Positions 26,713 to 35,629 of a DNA stretch of 64,000 nt are shown piece by piece. The position numbers and the translations under genes were made by a program. Position 1 is the stretch's first letter; every line of letters starts with the position of its first letter. Source of the stretch: an uncultured Paracoccaceae bacterium. Its GTDB lineage: Bacteria; Pseudomonadota; Alphaproteobacteria; Rhodobacterales; Rhodobacteraceae. A model generated the notes under the pieces. It was not told where the DNA came from, made no database searches, and saw only the letters and a list, made by a program, of their open reading frames with translations. The stretch spans positions 1,054,001-1,118,000 of the forward strand of contig CANMTD010000001.1 of NCBI GenBank assembly GCA_947500775.1, read 5' to 3'.

Positions 26713-27737
26713 AGGATATGGCACCCGAACAGCCCCTGTTGGAGCTGCGCAACCTTGAAAAACGGTTCGAACTGGATCGCGGGTTTCTGGAAACCATCAA
26801 GTTTCGCGGCGGCAAGGTGATCCGCGAAAAACGCGAGGTGCACGCGGTCAACAACGTCACCTTGGGTGTCGAGCGGGGCGAGGCCCTGTGCGTGGTCGGC
26901 GAATCCGGCTGCGGCAAATCCACCGTCGCGCGGCTGGTGGCGGGGCTGCTGACGCCCTCGGGCGGAGAGATACACTATGACGGCGCGCGGATCGACACGC
27001 TGTCGCGCAAGGCGATGCTGCCGCTGCGCAAGAAGATGCAGATGATCTTTCAGAACCCCTATGCCTCGCTCAATCCGCGGATGACGATCCAGCAGGCGCT
27101 GGAAGAACCGGTCCGGCATCACAACCCGTCGCTGTCGCGCAGCGCGGTCCGCGACAAGGTGGCCGATGTCATGCGTTCGGTCGGCGTCGATCCCAGCTGG
27201 TCCAAACGCTACCCGCATGAATTTTCGGGCGGGCAACGCCAGCGGATCGCCATCGCGCGGGCGCTGACGGTGGACCCCGAATTCATCATCGCCGACGAAC
27301 CGATTTCGGCGCTGGACGTGTCCATTCAGGCGCAGGTTCTGAACCTGATGCTGGAGGCCAAGGAACAGCGCGGCCTGACCTATCTGTTCATCACACACGA
27401 TCTGTCCGTGGTGCAGCATTTCGGAACGCGGGTGGTGGTTCTGTATCTGGGGTCGATCTGCGAACTGGCCGACACCGCCACGCTGTTTTCCAATCCCAAA
27501 CACCCCTATACCCGCGCGCTTTTGTCGGCGGTGCCGCAACTGAATGACGACAAACCCAACCATATCCGCCTGAAAGGCGAGATTCCCACGCCGATCAACC
27601 TGCCGCAAGGCTGCCCCTTCCAAAGCCGCTGCGCCTATGCCAATGAACGGTGCAGGGTTGAACAACCCCGACCGCTACAGCAATCTGGCGGTGGTATGGT
27701 GGCGTGTCATGCTGTCGAAGAGGACAGGATCGACTGA
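26709..27737 (+). CDS. dppF: Dipeptide-type ABC importer ATPase (DppF family)
   Basis: 342-residue ATPase, the second of the pair. An N-terminal extension with GGKVIREKREVHAVNNV precedes Walker A GESGCGKS. The Q-loop FQNPYASLNPR, signature FSGGQRQR, Walker B FIIADEPISALD and H-loop THDLS follow. A C-terminal cysteine group (PQGCPFQSRCAYANERC) is also present. The start at 26709 is inside the dppD stop, which argues for coupling. Confidence 0.92.
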   Translation: MKDMAPEQPLLELRNLEKRFELDRGFLETIKFRGGKVIREKREVHAVNNVTLGVERGEALCVVGESGCGKSTVARLVAGLLTPSGGEIHYDGARIDTLSRKAMLPLRKKMQMIFQNPYASLNPRMTIQQALEEPVRHHNPSLSRSAVRDKVADVMRSVGVDPSWSKRYPHEFSGGQRQRIAIARALTVDPEFIIADEPISALDVSIQAQVLNLMLEAKEQRGLTYLFITHDLSVVQHFGTRVVVLYLGSICELADTATLFSNPKHPYTRALLSAVPQLNDDKPNHIRLKGEIPTPINLPQGCPFQSRCAYANERCRVEQPRPLQQSGGGMVACHAVEEDRID

Positions 27738-27765
27738 CGCCTGAGCATGGACGGGATCCAATAAG

Positions 27766-28686
27766 TTGGACATCACCTGGCTACGAGACTTTGAGGCGCT
27801 GGTCGCCAAAAAGAACTTTTCGCGTGCGGCAGAGGATCGGAACGTCAGTCAACCGGCCTTCAGCCGCCGCATCCGCGCGCTTGAGGATGCGGTGGGCGTG
27901 CGCCTGATCAACCGCCAGACGCTGCCATTGTCGCTGACCCCGGCGGGCGAGGTGTTCCTGTCGCAGGCCAAGATCATCCTGCGCACCTATTTCGAAACGC
28001 TGGAACGGTGCCAGATCATCGATGCGGCGGGCGAAAACACGATCCGTTTCGCCACCTCGCAGTCGCTGTACATGACCCATTTCAAGACCCATATCGCGCC
28101 CTTGGTTGAACAGGGCGGGCTGGACATCGACCTGAATTCGACCTCATGGGCGGCGGATCAGTTCGTCAGTGCGCTGCAACAAAGCTATTGTGATGTGATC
28201 CTGACCTATTGGCATCCGGCGATGGATTTCCTGTCGCCGCTTGAGGCCGCGAAATGCGAGTATATGGTCCTGTCGCGGGATGAGTTCATACCGGTGGCGC
28301 GGATGATGCCCGACAACGCGCCCGAACATTCGCTGATGGCAAAGGCCAAGCGGCCGCTGCCGCTGTTGTCCTATGGCACGGCCTCGGCGCTGCGATCGGT
28401 ACTGGATCATGTCCTGCGCCAGAAACTGGACAAGCCGAATATTCTGGTGGTGAACCAGAACGCGCTGGCGATCAGCGTCAAGGCGATGATCAGGGAGGGG
28501 TTCGGCATGGGCTGGCTGCCGCGCGAGCTGTGCAAGACCGAATTGCAGAACGGCGAGCTGACGCTGGCCGGGGACCCAAGCTTTGCGACCGATCTGGAGG
28601 TCCGGATTTACCGTGGCAAAGGCAACCCGAAACCGACGCTGACCAAGCTGTGGCAATCGCTGGAATCGCGCGCCCTGCCGGGGTGA
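27766..28686 (+). CDS. LysR-family regulator
   Basis: About 306 residues starting with TTG at 27766: DITWLRDFEALVAKKNFSRAA is the typical LysR N-terminus and NVSQPAFSRRIRALEDAVG the recognition helix. The upstream ATG runs into a stop after five codons, and GGGA lies 9 bp before the TTG, so the TTG start is favoured. The C-terminal domain is a periplasmic-binding-like effector fold. It is 28 bp downstream of the dppF gene, so it could be an operon member controlling the importer. It could instead regulate the dehydrogenase beyond the following 354-bp gap. The effector is unknown. Confidence 0.82.
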   Translation: MDITWLRDFEALVAKKNFSRAAEDRNVSQPAFSRRIRALEDAVGVRLINRQTLPLSLTPAGEVFLSQAKIILRTYFETLERCQIIDAAGENTIRFATSQSLYMTHFKTHIAPLVEQGGLDIDLNSTSWAADQFVSALQQSYCDVILTYWHPAMDFLSPLEAAKCEYMVLSRDEFIPVARMMPDNAPEHSLMAKAKRPLPLLSYGTASALRSVLDHVLRQKLDKPNILVVNQNALAISVKAMIREGFGMGWLPRELCKTELQNGELTLAGDPSFATDLEVRIYRGKGNPKPTLTKLWQSLESRALPG

Positions 28687-29040
28687 CGCCGCCATTCGAT
28701 TCCCCCTGACCCCACCGATTGGCCCGCCTGTCGACTGCGACCAAAGCAATAGGTGATGTAGTATTGGGTTACTACCTTTTGCAAAATTGGTTCGGCAAAC
28801 TTACCAAATAGATGGAATTCCAACAGGAGGTCGATGGCCGGATCAGGGCAGCCAGTTGTCGTTCAGCGGCGTCTGTAACTGTGGCATGCGCCAGAGCGGT
28901 GCAAGGATTTGACCGGTCAGATTGCCGGCAAGGGGATGAAATCTAGATATAAAACAAAGGCGCGCAAAAATAACAAAAGGACCACGGATCGGACCGCATA
29001 GCGCCGGATGCAGCCCGCAACCAACAACTGGGAGGAATAC
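28687..29040. promoter_or_regulatory. 354-bp intergenic promoter region with two inverted repeats
   Basis: This AT-richer stretch lies upstream of the quinoprotein dehydrogenase gene. It holds an inverted repeat GTAGTA-N6-TACTAC at 28758-28775. A second one, TTGGT-N11-ACCAA at 28787-28807, resembles a LysR T-N11-A box. A good ribosome-binding site TGGGAGGAAT precedes the gene at 29041. AGGAGGT followed at very short spacing by an ATG and 14 codons is present near 28830 but is not convincing as a gene. Confidence 0.5.
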
Positions 29041-30279
29041 ATGAAACATCTTTTGAATGCTGTGGCCGCCTGTGCGCTGATGACCGCGCCGGTCATGGCA
29101 CAAAGTAACCTTGAAAAACTGGGGGCCTTCAAGGTCACCGGAACCAAGGACCACACCTATATCGACCAGAACGCCCCCGAGGCGGAATCGATCCGCAATG
29201 TGCTGACAGGCATCACCCTGCCGGACGGGTTCAAGATCGAACTTTACGCATTGGTCCCCGATGCCCGCCACATGGCGATGGCCCCGCAGGGCACGGTCCT
29301 GTTCGTCGGCACCAAGAAATCCAAGGTCTGGGCGGTGATGGATCGCAACCGCGACCGGGTCGCCGATGAGGTCAAGGATTTCGCCCCCTCGCTGGAATTC
29401 GACGTGCCCAATGGCGTGGCCTTCACCAAGGACGGGTTCCTGTATATCGCCGAACGCAACCGCGTGATGATGTACCCGGCGGCTGAATTCTTCCACGAAA
29501 GCCCCGATGTGGTGGCCGTGCCGATCGTGCCCCAGGGCACGCTGATCCCGGTCGAAGAGGAAAGCTATAACCACACCGCGCGGGTGGTCAAAGTGGGCCC
29601 CGATGACAAGCTCTACATCTCGCTGGGACAGCCGTTCAACGTGGCGCCGCCCGAAAAGCTGGACCTGTATAACGAGGTGGGCATCGGCGGCATCATCCGC
29701 ATGAACCGCGATGGCACGGGGCGCGAGGTCTATACCTACGGCGTGCGCAACTCGGTCGGGCATGATTTCCATCCGGTGACCGGCGAACTGTGGTGGACCG
29801 ACAATCAGGTCGACGGCATGGGCGACGATATCCCGCCGGGCGAGATCAACCGCCAGACCGAGATGGGCCAGCACTTTGGCCACCCGTGGTTCGGTGGCGG
29901 CACGGTGCGCACCAATGAATACGCAGGCCAGGAGGTGCCGGTTGACGTGGTGCACCCGGCCTCTGAAACCGTGGCCCATGCGGCCGATCTGGGGATGTCG
30001 TTCTACACCGGGAAAATGTTCCCGGCCAAATACAAGAACGCGATCTTTTCGGCCCAGCACGGATCGTGGAACCGCACCACGCCGGTGGGCGCACGGGTGA
30101 TGGTGACCTTCATCGATGACGAAGGCAACGCCACCACCGAACCCTTCGCCGAAGGCTGGATCGACGAAAACGGCGAATACGATGGCCGCCCGGTCGATGT
30201 GGCGGTGATGAAGGACGGATCGCTGCTGGTGTCGGATGATTTCGCCAATGCGATCTACCGGATCACCTATTCCGAATAA
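29041..30279 (+). CDS. Periplasmic sorbosone/glucose-dehydrogenase-like quinoprotein
   Basis: 412 residues with a Sec signal (MKHLLNAVAACALMTAPVMA, cut before QS). The mature part is a six-bladed beta-propeller of the soluble glucose/L-sorbosone dehydrogenase class: LPDGFKIELYA, LFVGTKKSKVWAV, FDVPNGVAFTKDGFLYIAER, VRNSVGHDFHPVTGELWWTDN and FSAQHGSWNRT are the blade motifs. Family members oxidise a sugar or aldehyde using PQQ and pass electrons to a cytochrome. PQQ genes are not in the window. The cytochrome c gene 59 bp downstream is the likely electron acceptor. The actual substrate is not known. Confidence 0.82.
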   Translation: MKHLLNAVAACALMTAPVMAQSNLEKLGAFKVTGTKDHTYIDQNAPEAESIRNVLTGITLPDGFKIELYALVPDARHMAMAPQGTVLFVGTKKSKVWAVMDRNRDRVADEVKDFAPSLEFDVPNGVAFTKDGFLYIAERNRVMMYPAAEFFHESPDVVAVPIVPQGTLIPVEEESYNHTARVVKVGPDDKLYISLGQPFNVAPPEKLDLYNEVGIGGIIRMNRDGTGREVYTYGVRNSVGHDFHPVTGELWWTDNQVDGMGDDIPPGEINRQTEMGQHFGHPWFGGGTVRTNEYAGQEVPVDVVHPASETVAHAADLGMSFYTGKMFPAKYKNAIFSAQHGSWNRTTPVGARVMVTFIDDEGNATTEPFAEGWIDENGEYDGRPVDVAVMKDGSLLVSDDFANAIYRITYSE

Positions 30280-30338
30280 GCCCGAAAACCTGTTGGCCGG
30301 GGATGCCCGGCCAACACCCCGAATTCCCCGGAGCACAT

Positions 30339-30671
30339 ATGACACGTTTTGTTGATCTGTCTTTGTACAGCCTTGCTTTGCTTGGCTTTTTGACGGCCCC
30401 CGTTTGGGCAGCCGACCCTGAAAATGGCCGTAAACTGGCCCGTAAATGCACCGTTTGTCATGGCAAGCTTGGCATCGCCAAGGACCCCGAGGTGCCCAAT
30501 CTGGCCGGGCAATCGGCGTTTTATATGGAAAAAAGCCTGAAAGCCTATCGCAGCGGCACGCGTGAAGATCGGCGGATGACCCTGATGGCCAAACCGCTTA
30601 GCGATGACGAAATCAAGGATATATCCGCCTGGTTCGAATCCATCGTCGTCACGGTCGCCGAGCCGGAGTAA
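30339..30671 (+). CDS. Small periplasmic class I cytochrome c
   Basis: 110 residues with a Sec signal ending VWA-AD and one haem-binding motif C-T-V-C-H near residues 37-41. The distal methionine is probably in the MTLMAKPLS stretch, and DDEIKDISAWF is the C-terminal helix of class I cytochromes. GGAG precedes the ATG at 30339. Position directly after the quinoprotein dehydrogenase suggests it carries its electrons toward a terminal oxidase. Confidence 0.88.
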   Translation: MTRFVDLSLYSLALLGFLTAPVWAADPENGRKLARKCTVCHGKLGIAKDPEVPNLAGQSAFYMEKSLKAYRSGTREDRRMTLMAKPLSDDEIKDISAWFESIVVTVAEPE

Positions 30672-30690
30672 GAGGGGGTAGGCCTGTTAA

Positions 30691-30708
30691 CTGATTGACG
30701 TACCTCAG
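30691..30708. promoter_or_regulatory. Putative LacI-type operator upstream of the lacI-family gene
   Basis: CTGATTGACGTACCTCAG, an 18-bp pseudo-palindrome centred on CG with outer CTGA/TCAG arms, the form expected of LacI-family sites. Ten bases (CGTACCTCAG) recur exactly upstream of the sugar-binding-protein gene at 34126-34135. Autoregulation of the LacI-family gene is implied. Confidence 0.55.
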
Positions 30709-30744
30709 TGCGGCCAACTATCGTGATCCAAACAAGGATCGCGC

Positions 30745-31773
30745 ATGGGCAAACCGACCGTACATGACATCGCAAAAGAGGCGGGCGTCAGCCTGGCCAC
30801 CGTTGACCGCGTCCTGAATGCCCGGGCGGGCGTGCGCGCGCGCACGGTCGAACGGGTGAACACGGCGATCCGGAAACTTGGCTATGTCCGCGACCTGTCG
30901 GCGGCCAATCTGGCCCGGCGGCGCGAATACCGCTATGTCTTCGTGCTGCCCGAAGGGGCGGGCCAGTTCATCGCCAGCCTGAAAAGCGCCATCGCCGAGG
31001 CGCATCGCGTCAGCGCCATCGACCGGACCTCGTTACAGGTGATGACCGTGCCGCCGAACGATCCGCACGCGATTGCGCGCTGCCTGTCCGGGCTTGACCC
31101 GGCGGATGTGGATGGCGTGGCGATCACCGCGCCCGAAACCCCGCAGTTGCGCGATGCGATTGCGCGGCTGAAATCCGACGGGATCGCGGTCGTGGCGCTG
31201 GTCTCGGGCCTGCCGAATTCGGGTTGCGATCATTTCGTGGGGATCAACAACCTTGCCGCGGGGCGCACGGCGGGCGAGCTGATGGGCCGGTTTGCAGGCA
31301 CGCGGGCCGGGCGTATCCTTGTGGTGGCCAGTTCGATGCAGGCGCGTGACAGTCTGGAACGGCGGCTGGGGTTCGATCAGGTGATGGCGGAAAGATTTCC
31401 GGGGCTGCATGTTCTGCCCTCGCTGGAAACCTATGACGATGCCGACCGGACCGATCAGATCTTGCGCACCGCGCTGGCTGCGGACGATCAGATCTGCGGG
31501 GTCTATATTCTGGGCGCCGGGGTGCAGAAGGTGGTCGAGGCGCTGGTACAGGCGGGCCGGTTGGACCGGCTGACCGTTCTGGCGCATGAACTGACCCCCT
31601 ATGCCCGGCAGGCGCTGTCGGACGGGCATCTGGACGCGGTGATCAGTCAGGACGTGGGGCACGTGGTGCGCAGCGCGCTGCGGGTGCTGCGGGCCAAGAC
31701 CGACGGGCTGTCCACCATCCCGTCGCAGGAACGCATTCGAATTGAAATCATGATGAAAGAGAACATGCCATAA
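30745..31773 (+). CDS. LacI-family transcriptional regulator
   Basis: 342 residues. PTVHDIAKEAGVSLATVDRVLN is the LacI helix-turn-helix, with R-A-G-V-R-A-R-T-V in the hinge-approach region. The remainder is a periplasmic-binding-like ligand domain. The effector is presumably a sugar or polyol handled by the genes downstream, with which it is colinear and separated by 35 bp. Matching CG-centred sites before this gene and before the binding-protein gene are candidate operators. Confidence 0.88.
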   Translation: MGKPTVHDIAKEAGVSLATVDRVLNARAGVRARTVERVNTAIRKLGYVRDLSAANLARRREYRYVFVLPEGAGQFIASLKSAIAEAHRVSAIDRTSLQVMTVPPNDPHAIARCLSGLDPADVDGVAITAPETPQLRDAIARLKSDGIAVVALVSGLPNSGCDHFVGINNLAAGRTAGELMGRFAGTRAGRILVVASSMQARDSLERRLGFDQVMAERFPGLHVLPSLETYDDADRTDQILRTALAADDQICGVYILGAGVQKVVEALVQAGRLDRLTVLAHELTPYARQALSDGHLDAVISQDVGHVVRSALRVLRAKTDGLSTIPSQERIRIEIMMKENMP

Positions 31774-31808
31774 CGGCCCATTCTGGCCGACCATATCGGG
31801 AGAGAGAC

Positions 31809-32867
31809 ATGAAAACCATCAAAGGTCCCGCGCTGTTTCTGGCGCAGTTCGCCGGTGACGATGCGCCGTTCAATTCCTGGGATACGATCACGAAATGGGC
31901 CGCGGATTGCGGATATGCGGGGGTGCAGGTGCCCAGTTGGGACGCCCGCCTGTTCGATCTGGCCACTGCCGCCGCCTCGGTCGATTATTGCGATGCTTTC
32001 AAGGGGCAGGCCGCCGAAAACGGGATCGAAGTGACCGAGCTTTCGACCCATCTGCAGGGGCAGCTGGTGGCGGTCCACCCGGCCTATGACGCCGCGTTTG
32101 ACGGGTTTGCCGACCCCTCGGTGCGCGGCAACCCGGCGGCGCGGCAGGTCTGGGCGGTTGATCAGGTCAAGATGGCGATCAGCGCCAGCCGCAACATGGG
32201 CATCGGCGCCCATGCGACCTTTTCCGGCGCGCTGGCCTGGCCCTATGTCTATCCCTGGCCGCAGCGGCCTGCGGGGCTGGTGGAAACCGCGTTTGACGAA
32301 CTGGCGGCGCGCTGGCGCCCGATCTTGGACCATGCCGAAGAAAACGGCGTCGATATCTGCTATGAAATCCACCCCGGCGAAGACCTGCACGACGGCATCA
32401 GTTTCGAGATGTTTCTGGACGGTGTGAACAACCACCCGCGCGCCAACATGCTGTACGATCCGTCGCATTACGTGCTGCAGGCGCTGGATTATCTGGACAA
32501 TATCGACATCTATCACGACCGGATCAGGATGTTCCACGTCAAGGATGCCGAGTTGAACCCGACCGGGCGGCAGGGCGTCTATGGCGGCTTCCAACCTTGG
32601 GTCGACCGGGCCGGGCGGTTCCGGTCGCTGGGCGACGGGCAGGTCGATTTCGGCGCGATATTTTCCAAGCTCACGCACTACGGGTTCGATGGCTGGGCCG
32701 TGGTCGAATGGGAATGCGCATTGAAACACCCCGAGGATGGCGCCCGCGAAGGCGCGCAATTCGTCCGCGATCACATCATCCGCGTGACCGAACGCGCGTT
32801 CGACGATTTCGCCGATGGCGGCACGGATGAGGCCGCCAACCGCGCGATGCTGGGCATAGGGGGCTGA
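31809..32867 (+). CDS. Sugar isomerase/epimerase-like TIM-barrel protein
   Basis: 352 residues with the AP-endonuclease-2/xylose-isomerase-like TIM barrel. Features are W-A-A-D-C-G-Y-A-G-V at the first barrel strand, VDICYEIHPGEDLHDG with a metal Glu and His, NMLYDPSHYVLQ, MFHVKDAEL with His-Val-Lys-Asp, and a final WAVVEWECA with Glu. These acidic and histidine residues form the metal site of the superfamily. GGGAGAGAG precedes the ATG. It is 3 bp before a Gfo/Idh/MocA gene, so the two are a likely catabolic pair. Members act as isomerases, epimerases or, with 3-keto sugars, eliminases, so the reaction is undecided. Confidence 0.82.
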   Translation: MKTIKGPALFLAQFAGDDAPFNSWDTITKWAADCGYAGVQVPSWDARLFDLATAAASVDYCDAFKGQAAENGIEVTELSTHLQGQLVAVHPAYDAAFDGFADPSVRGNPAARQVWAVDQVKMAISASRNMGIGAHATFSGALAWPYVYPWPQRPAGLVETAFDELAARWRPILDHAEENGVDICYEIHPGEDLHDGISFEMFLDGVNNHPRANMLYDPSHYVLQALDYLDNIDIYHDRIRMFHVKDAELNPTGRQGVYGGFQPWVDRAGRFRSLGDGQVDFGAIFSKLTHYGFDGWAVVEWECALKHPEDGAREGAQFVRDHIIRVTERAFDDFADGGTDEAANRAMLGIGG

Positions 32868-32870
32868 ACC

Positions 32871-34046
32871 ATGGCAATCGAAGGCAACAGCACACAGCAC
32901 ACGCCCCGGATCAGGCTGGGCATGGTCGGCGGCGGGCGCGACGCCTTTATCGGCGGGGTGCACAGGATCGCCGCGCGGATCGACGATCACTATGATCTGG
33001 TGGCGGGGTGTTTTTCATCGACCCCGGAAAAATCCCGCGCCTCGGGCGCCGATCTGGGGTTGCCCGCCGACCGGGTTTACGGCGATTTCACCGAGATGGC
33101 CAAACGTGAGGCGCGGCTGAAACAGGGGATCGAGGCGGTGTCGATCGTCACCCCGAACCACATGCATTATGCCGCCGCGCGCGAATTCCTGAAACGCGGC
33201 ATCCATGTCATCTGCGACAAGCCCCTGACCGCGACTTTGGCCGAGGCGAAAAAGCTGGCGAAACTGGCCGCGCACAGCAAGGCGCTGTTCGTGCTGACCC
33301 ATAATTACACCGGCTATCCGATGGTGCGTCAGGCCCGCGAAATGGTGGCGGCGGGCGATCTGGGTGACATCCGCGTGGTGCAGGTTGAATACCCGCAGGA
33401 CTGGCTGACCGAAGCGACCGAGGCAACCGGCCAGAAACAGGCCAGTTGGCGCACCGATCCCGCCCAATCCGGGGCGGGCGGGTCGACCGGCGATATCGGC
33501 ACCCACGCCTTCAATCTGGCCAGTTTTGTCACCGGGCTGACGCTGGACAGCCTGTGCGCGGATTTGCAAAGCTTTGTTCCGGGTCGGCGGCTGGATGACA
33601 ACGCGCATGTGATGCTGCGGTTTCAGGGCGGCGCACGTGGCATGCTGTGGGCGTCGCAGGTGGCGCCGGGCAATGAAAATGCGCTGCGGCTGCGGGTCTA
33701 TGGCACCAAGGGCGGGGTGGAGTGGATGCAGGAAGATCCCAACACCCTGTGGCATACGCCGTTCGGTCAGCCGCAACGCCGCCTGACGCGGGCCAACGCC
33801 GGGGTGGGCGATGCCGCCAACCGGGTCAGCCGCCTGCCGCCGGGGCATCCCGAAGGCTATCTTGAGGGGTTTGCCACGCTCTATTCCGAAGCGGCGGCGG
33901 CGATTCGAGCCTTTGGCGCGGGCACGGCACCTGACCCGGCGGTGCACTATCCTACGTTGCAGGATGGGGTGCTGGGGGTTGCCTTCGTGGATGCCTGCGT
34001 TCGGTCATCGTCCCGGAACTCTGCTTGGGTAAAACTCTCAACTTAG
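32871..34046 (+). CDS. Gfo/Idh/MocA-family oxidoreductase
   Basis: 391 residues. The N-terminal Rossmann NAD(P) site is RLGMVGGGRDAFIGGVHR. SIVTPNHMHYAAAREFLKRGIHVICDKPLT contains the conserved E/D-K-P motif (here D-K-P), and GSTGDIGTHAFNLASFVTG contains the catalytic-type G-D-I-G-T-H. It probably oxidises or reduces a sugar or cyclitol. Gene order (LacI regulator, TIM barrel, this gene, importer, kinase) argues for one catabolic pathway. The substrate is not known. Confidence 0.85.
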   Translation: MAIEGNSTQHTPRIRLGMVGGGRDAFIGGVHRIAARIDDHYDLVAGCFSSTPEKSRASGADLGLPADRVYGDFTEMAKREARLKQGIEAVSIVTPNHMHYAAAREFLKRGIHVICDKPLTATLAEAKKLAKLAAHSKALFVLTHNYTGYPMVRQAREMVAAGDLGDIRVVQVEYPQDWLTEATEATGQKQASWRTDPAQSGAGGSTGDIGTHAFNLASFVTGLTLDSLCADLQSFVPGRRLDDNAHVMLRFQGGARGMLWASQVAPGNENALRLRVYGTKGGVEWMQEDPNTLWHTPFGQPQRRLTRANAGVGDAANRVSRLPPGHPEGYLEGFATLYSEAAAAIRAFGAGTAPDPAVHYPTLQDGVLGVAFVDACVRSSSRNSAWVKLST

Positions 34047-34117
34047 GCGCGTAATATACTGTAATAAAACAGTAAAAGTTAATTTCGATTTGACGCTGTC
34101 TATGCGGGTTTCCAAAA

Positions 34118-34135
34118 ATGATGTGCGTACCTCAG
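34118..34135. promoter_or_regulatory. Second putative LacI-type operator upstream of the importer genes
   Basis: ATGATGTGCGTACCTCAG shares 14 of 17 aligned bases (TGAT then CGTACCTCAG) with the site at 30691-30708 and has the same central CG and TGA/TCA outer arms. It sits about 108 bp before the binding-protein gene, as expected for repression of the importer operon. Confidence 0.55.
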
Positions 34136-34242
34136 AAATTGCTTTACTTTGCGGCAGCCTCTCCGCTAGCGTCGGGGGGTATTCTGGGTGGAGTGGGTCA
34201 TTGATCCCGCATCGCACCGAGTTGCGCATGGGAGGAAATCAA

Positions 34243-35559
34243 ATGAAGACTGCCAAATATCTTGCGGCGACGGCTTTGACCGTGGCCGGGCTGGGGGCCA
34301 ATGGCGCCGCGGCCGACGATCTGACATTGTGCTGGGCGGCATGGGACCCGGCCAACGCATTGGTTGAACTGAGTAAGGAATTCGAGGCGCAAAGCGGCCA
34401 CAGCATGACGTTCGAATTCGTGCCGTGGCCCAATTTCGCCGACCGGATGCTGAACGAACTGAACTCGGGCGGCAAGCTGTGCGATCTGCTGATCGGTGAC
34501 AGCCAGTGGATCGGCGGCGGCGCCGAGAACGGGCATTACGTCAAGCTGAACGACTTCTTCGACAAGGAAGGCATCAGCATGGACGATTTCGCCCCGGCCA
34601 CCGTCTATGCCTATTCGACATGGCCCAAGGGCACGCCGAATTATTACGCGCTGCCCGCGATGGGGGACGCCAACGGTTGGTTCTATCGCCGCGACTGGTT
34701 CGAAAACCCCGATATTCAGGCCGCGTATAAAGAGGCGACAGGTCAGGACCTGCGCGAACCGGAATCCCAGCGTGAAATGCTGCAGATCGCGCAGTTCTTT
34801 CAGGGGCGCGAAATTGACGGCCAGACACGCTATGGCGCCGCGATCTTCACCGAACGCGGGTCCGAGGGCATCACCATGGGCGCCACCGGCGCGCTCTATG
34901 CCTGGGGGTTCAAATATGAAAACACGCCCGGCAAATACGATATGGAAGGCGCGGTGAATTCGCCTGAGGCGGTCGAAGGGTTGGAATTCTACAAGGAATT
35001 CTACAAGACCGCGACGCCGCCGGGCTATACCGACAGCTATATGGAACAGGGGCTGGACGCGTTCAAATCCGGGCAGGTGGCCATGGCGATGAACTGGTTC
35101 GCGTTCTTTCCCGGCCTTTATGCCGATCCGAACACCGGCGGCGACAAGATCGGGTTTTTCGTGAACCCGCCGCAAAATCAGGCGGCCTCGACCCTTGGCG
35201 GTCAGGGGATTTCGGTGGTGTCCTATTCCGACAAACAGGATGCGGCACTTGAATACATCAAATGGTTCGCCCAGCCCGATGTGCAGGCCAAATGGTGGGC
35301 GCTGGGCGGGTATTCGGCGCATAATTCGGTGCTGAACGATCCGGGGTTCAAGGATTCAGCGCCCTTTGCCGCCGATTTTCTGGAAGCGATGGGGGCGGTT
35401 CAGGATTTCTGGCAGGAACCGGCCTATGCCGAGTTGTTGATCGCGATGCAGAAACGCCTGCATGATTACGTGGTCGCCGATGTCGGCACCGCGCAAGAGG
35501 CGCTGGACAAGCTGATCGAGGATTGGACCGAAACCTTCGAGGATGAAGGCAAGCTCTGA
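34243..35559 (+). CDS. Family 1 carbohydrate ABC importer substrate-binding protein
   Basis: 438 residues with a Sec signal (MKTAKYLAATALTVAGLGAN, cut near AAA-DD) followed by LTLCWAAWDPANALVELSKEFEA. The start is fixed by GGGAGGAAAT 8 bp upstream. The family 1 fold is seen in DLLIGDSQWIGGGAENGHY and GDKIGFFVNPP. Such proteins deliver sugars, polyols or glycerol to MalFG-type permeases, and the two permeases and two ATPases follow. GlpV of rhizobial glycerol importers is a relative by class. Confidence 0.88.
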   Translation: MKTAKYLAATALTVAGLGANGAAADDLTLCWAAWDPANALVELSKEFEAQSGHSMTFEFVPWPNFADRMLNELNSGGKLCDLLIGDSQWIGGGAENGHYVKLNDFFDKEGISMDDFAPATVYAYSTWPKGTPNYYALPAMGDANGWFYRRDWFENPDIQAAYKEATGQDLREPESQREMLQIAQFFQGREIDGQTRYGAAIFTERGSEGITMGATGALYAWGFKYENTPGKYDMEGAVNSPEAVEGLEFYKEFYKTATPPGYTDSYMEQGLDAFKSGQVAMAMNWFAFFPGLYADPNTGGDKIGFFVNPPQNQAASTLGGQGISVVSYSDKQDAALEYIKWFAQPDVQAKWWALGGYSAHNSVLNDPGFKDSAPFAADFLEAMGAVQDFWQEPAYAELLIAMQKRLHDYVVADVGTAQEALDKLIEDWTETFEDEGKL

Positions 35560-35629
35560 TCCCGGCACGCAAATCGGGGGCAGGGCACGTCCTGCCCCCC
35601 AGACCACCTTTATTCTGGAAAGACGTCCG

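Noticed and set aside
28830-28875. Possible 14-codon leader peptide after AGGAGGT
   Set aside because: The spacing between AGGAGG and ATG is only about 3 bases, and no regulatory codon pattern is visible.
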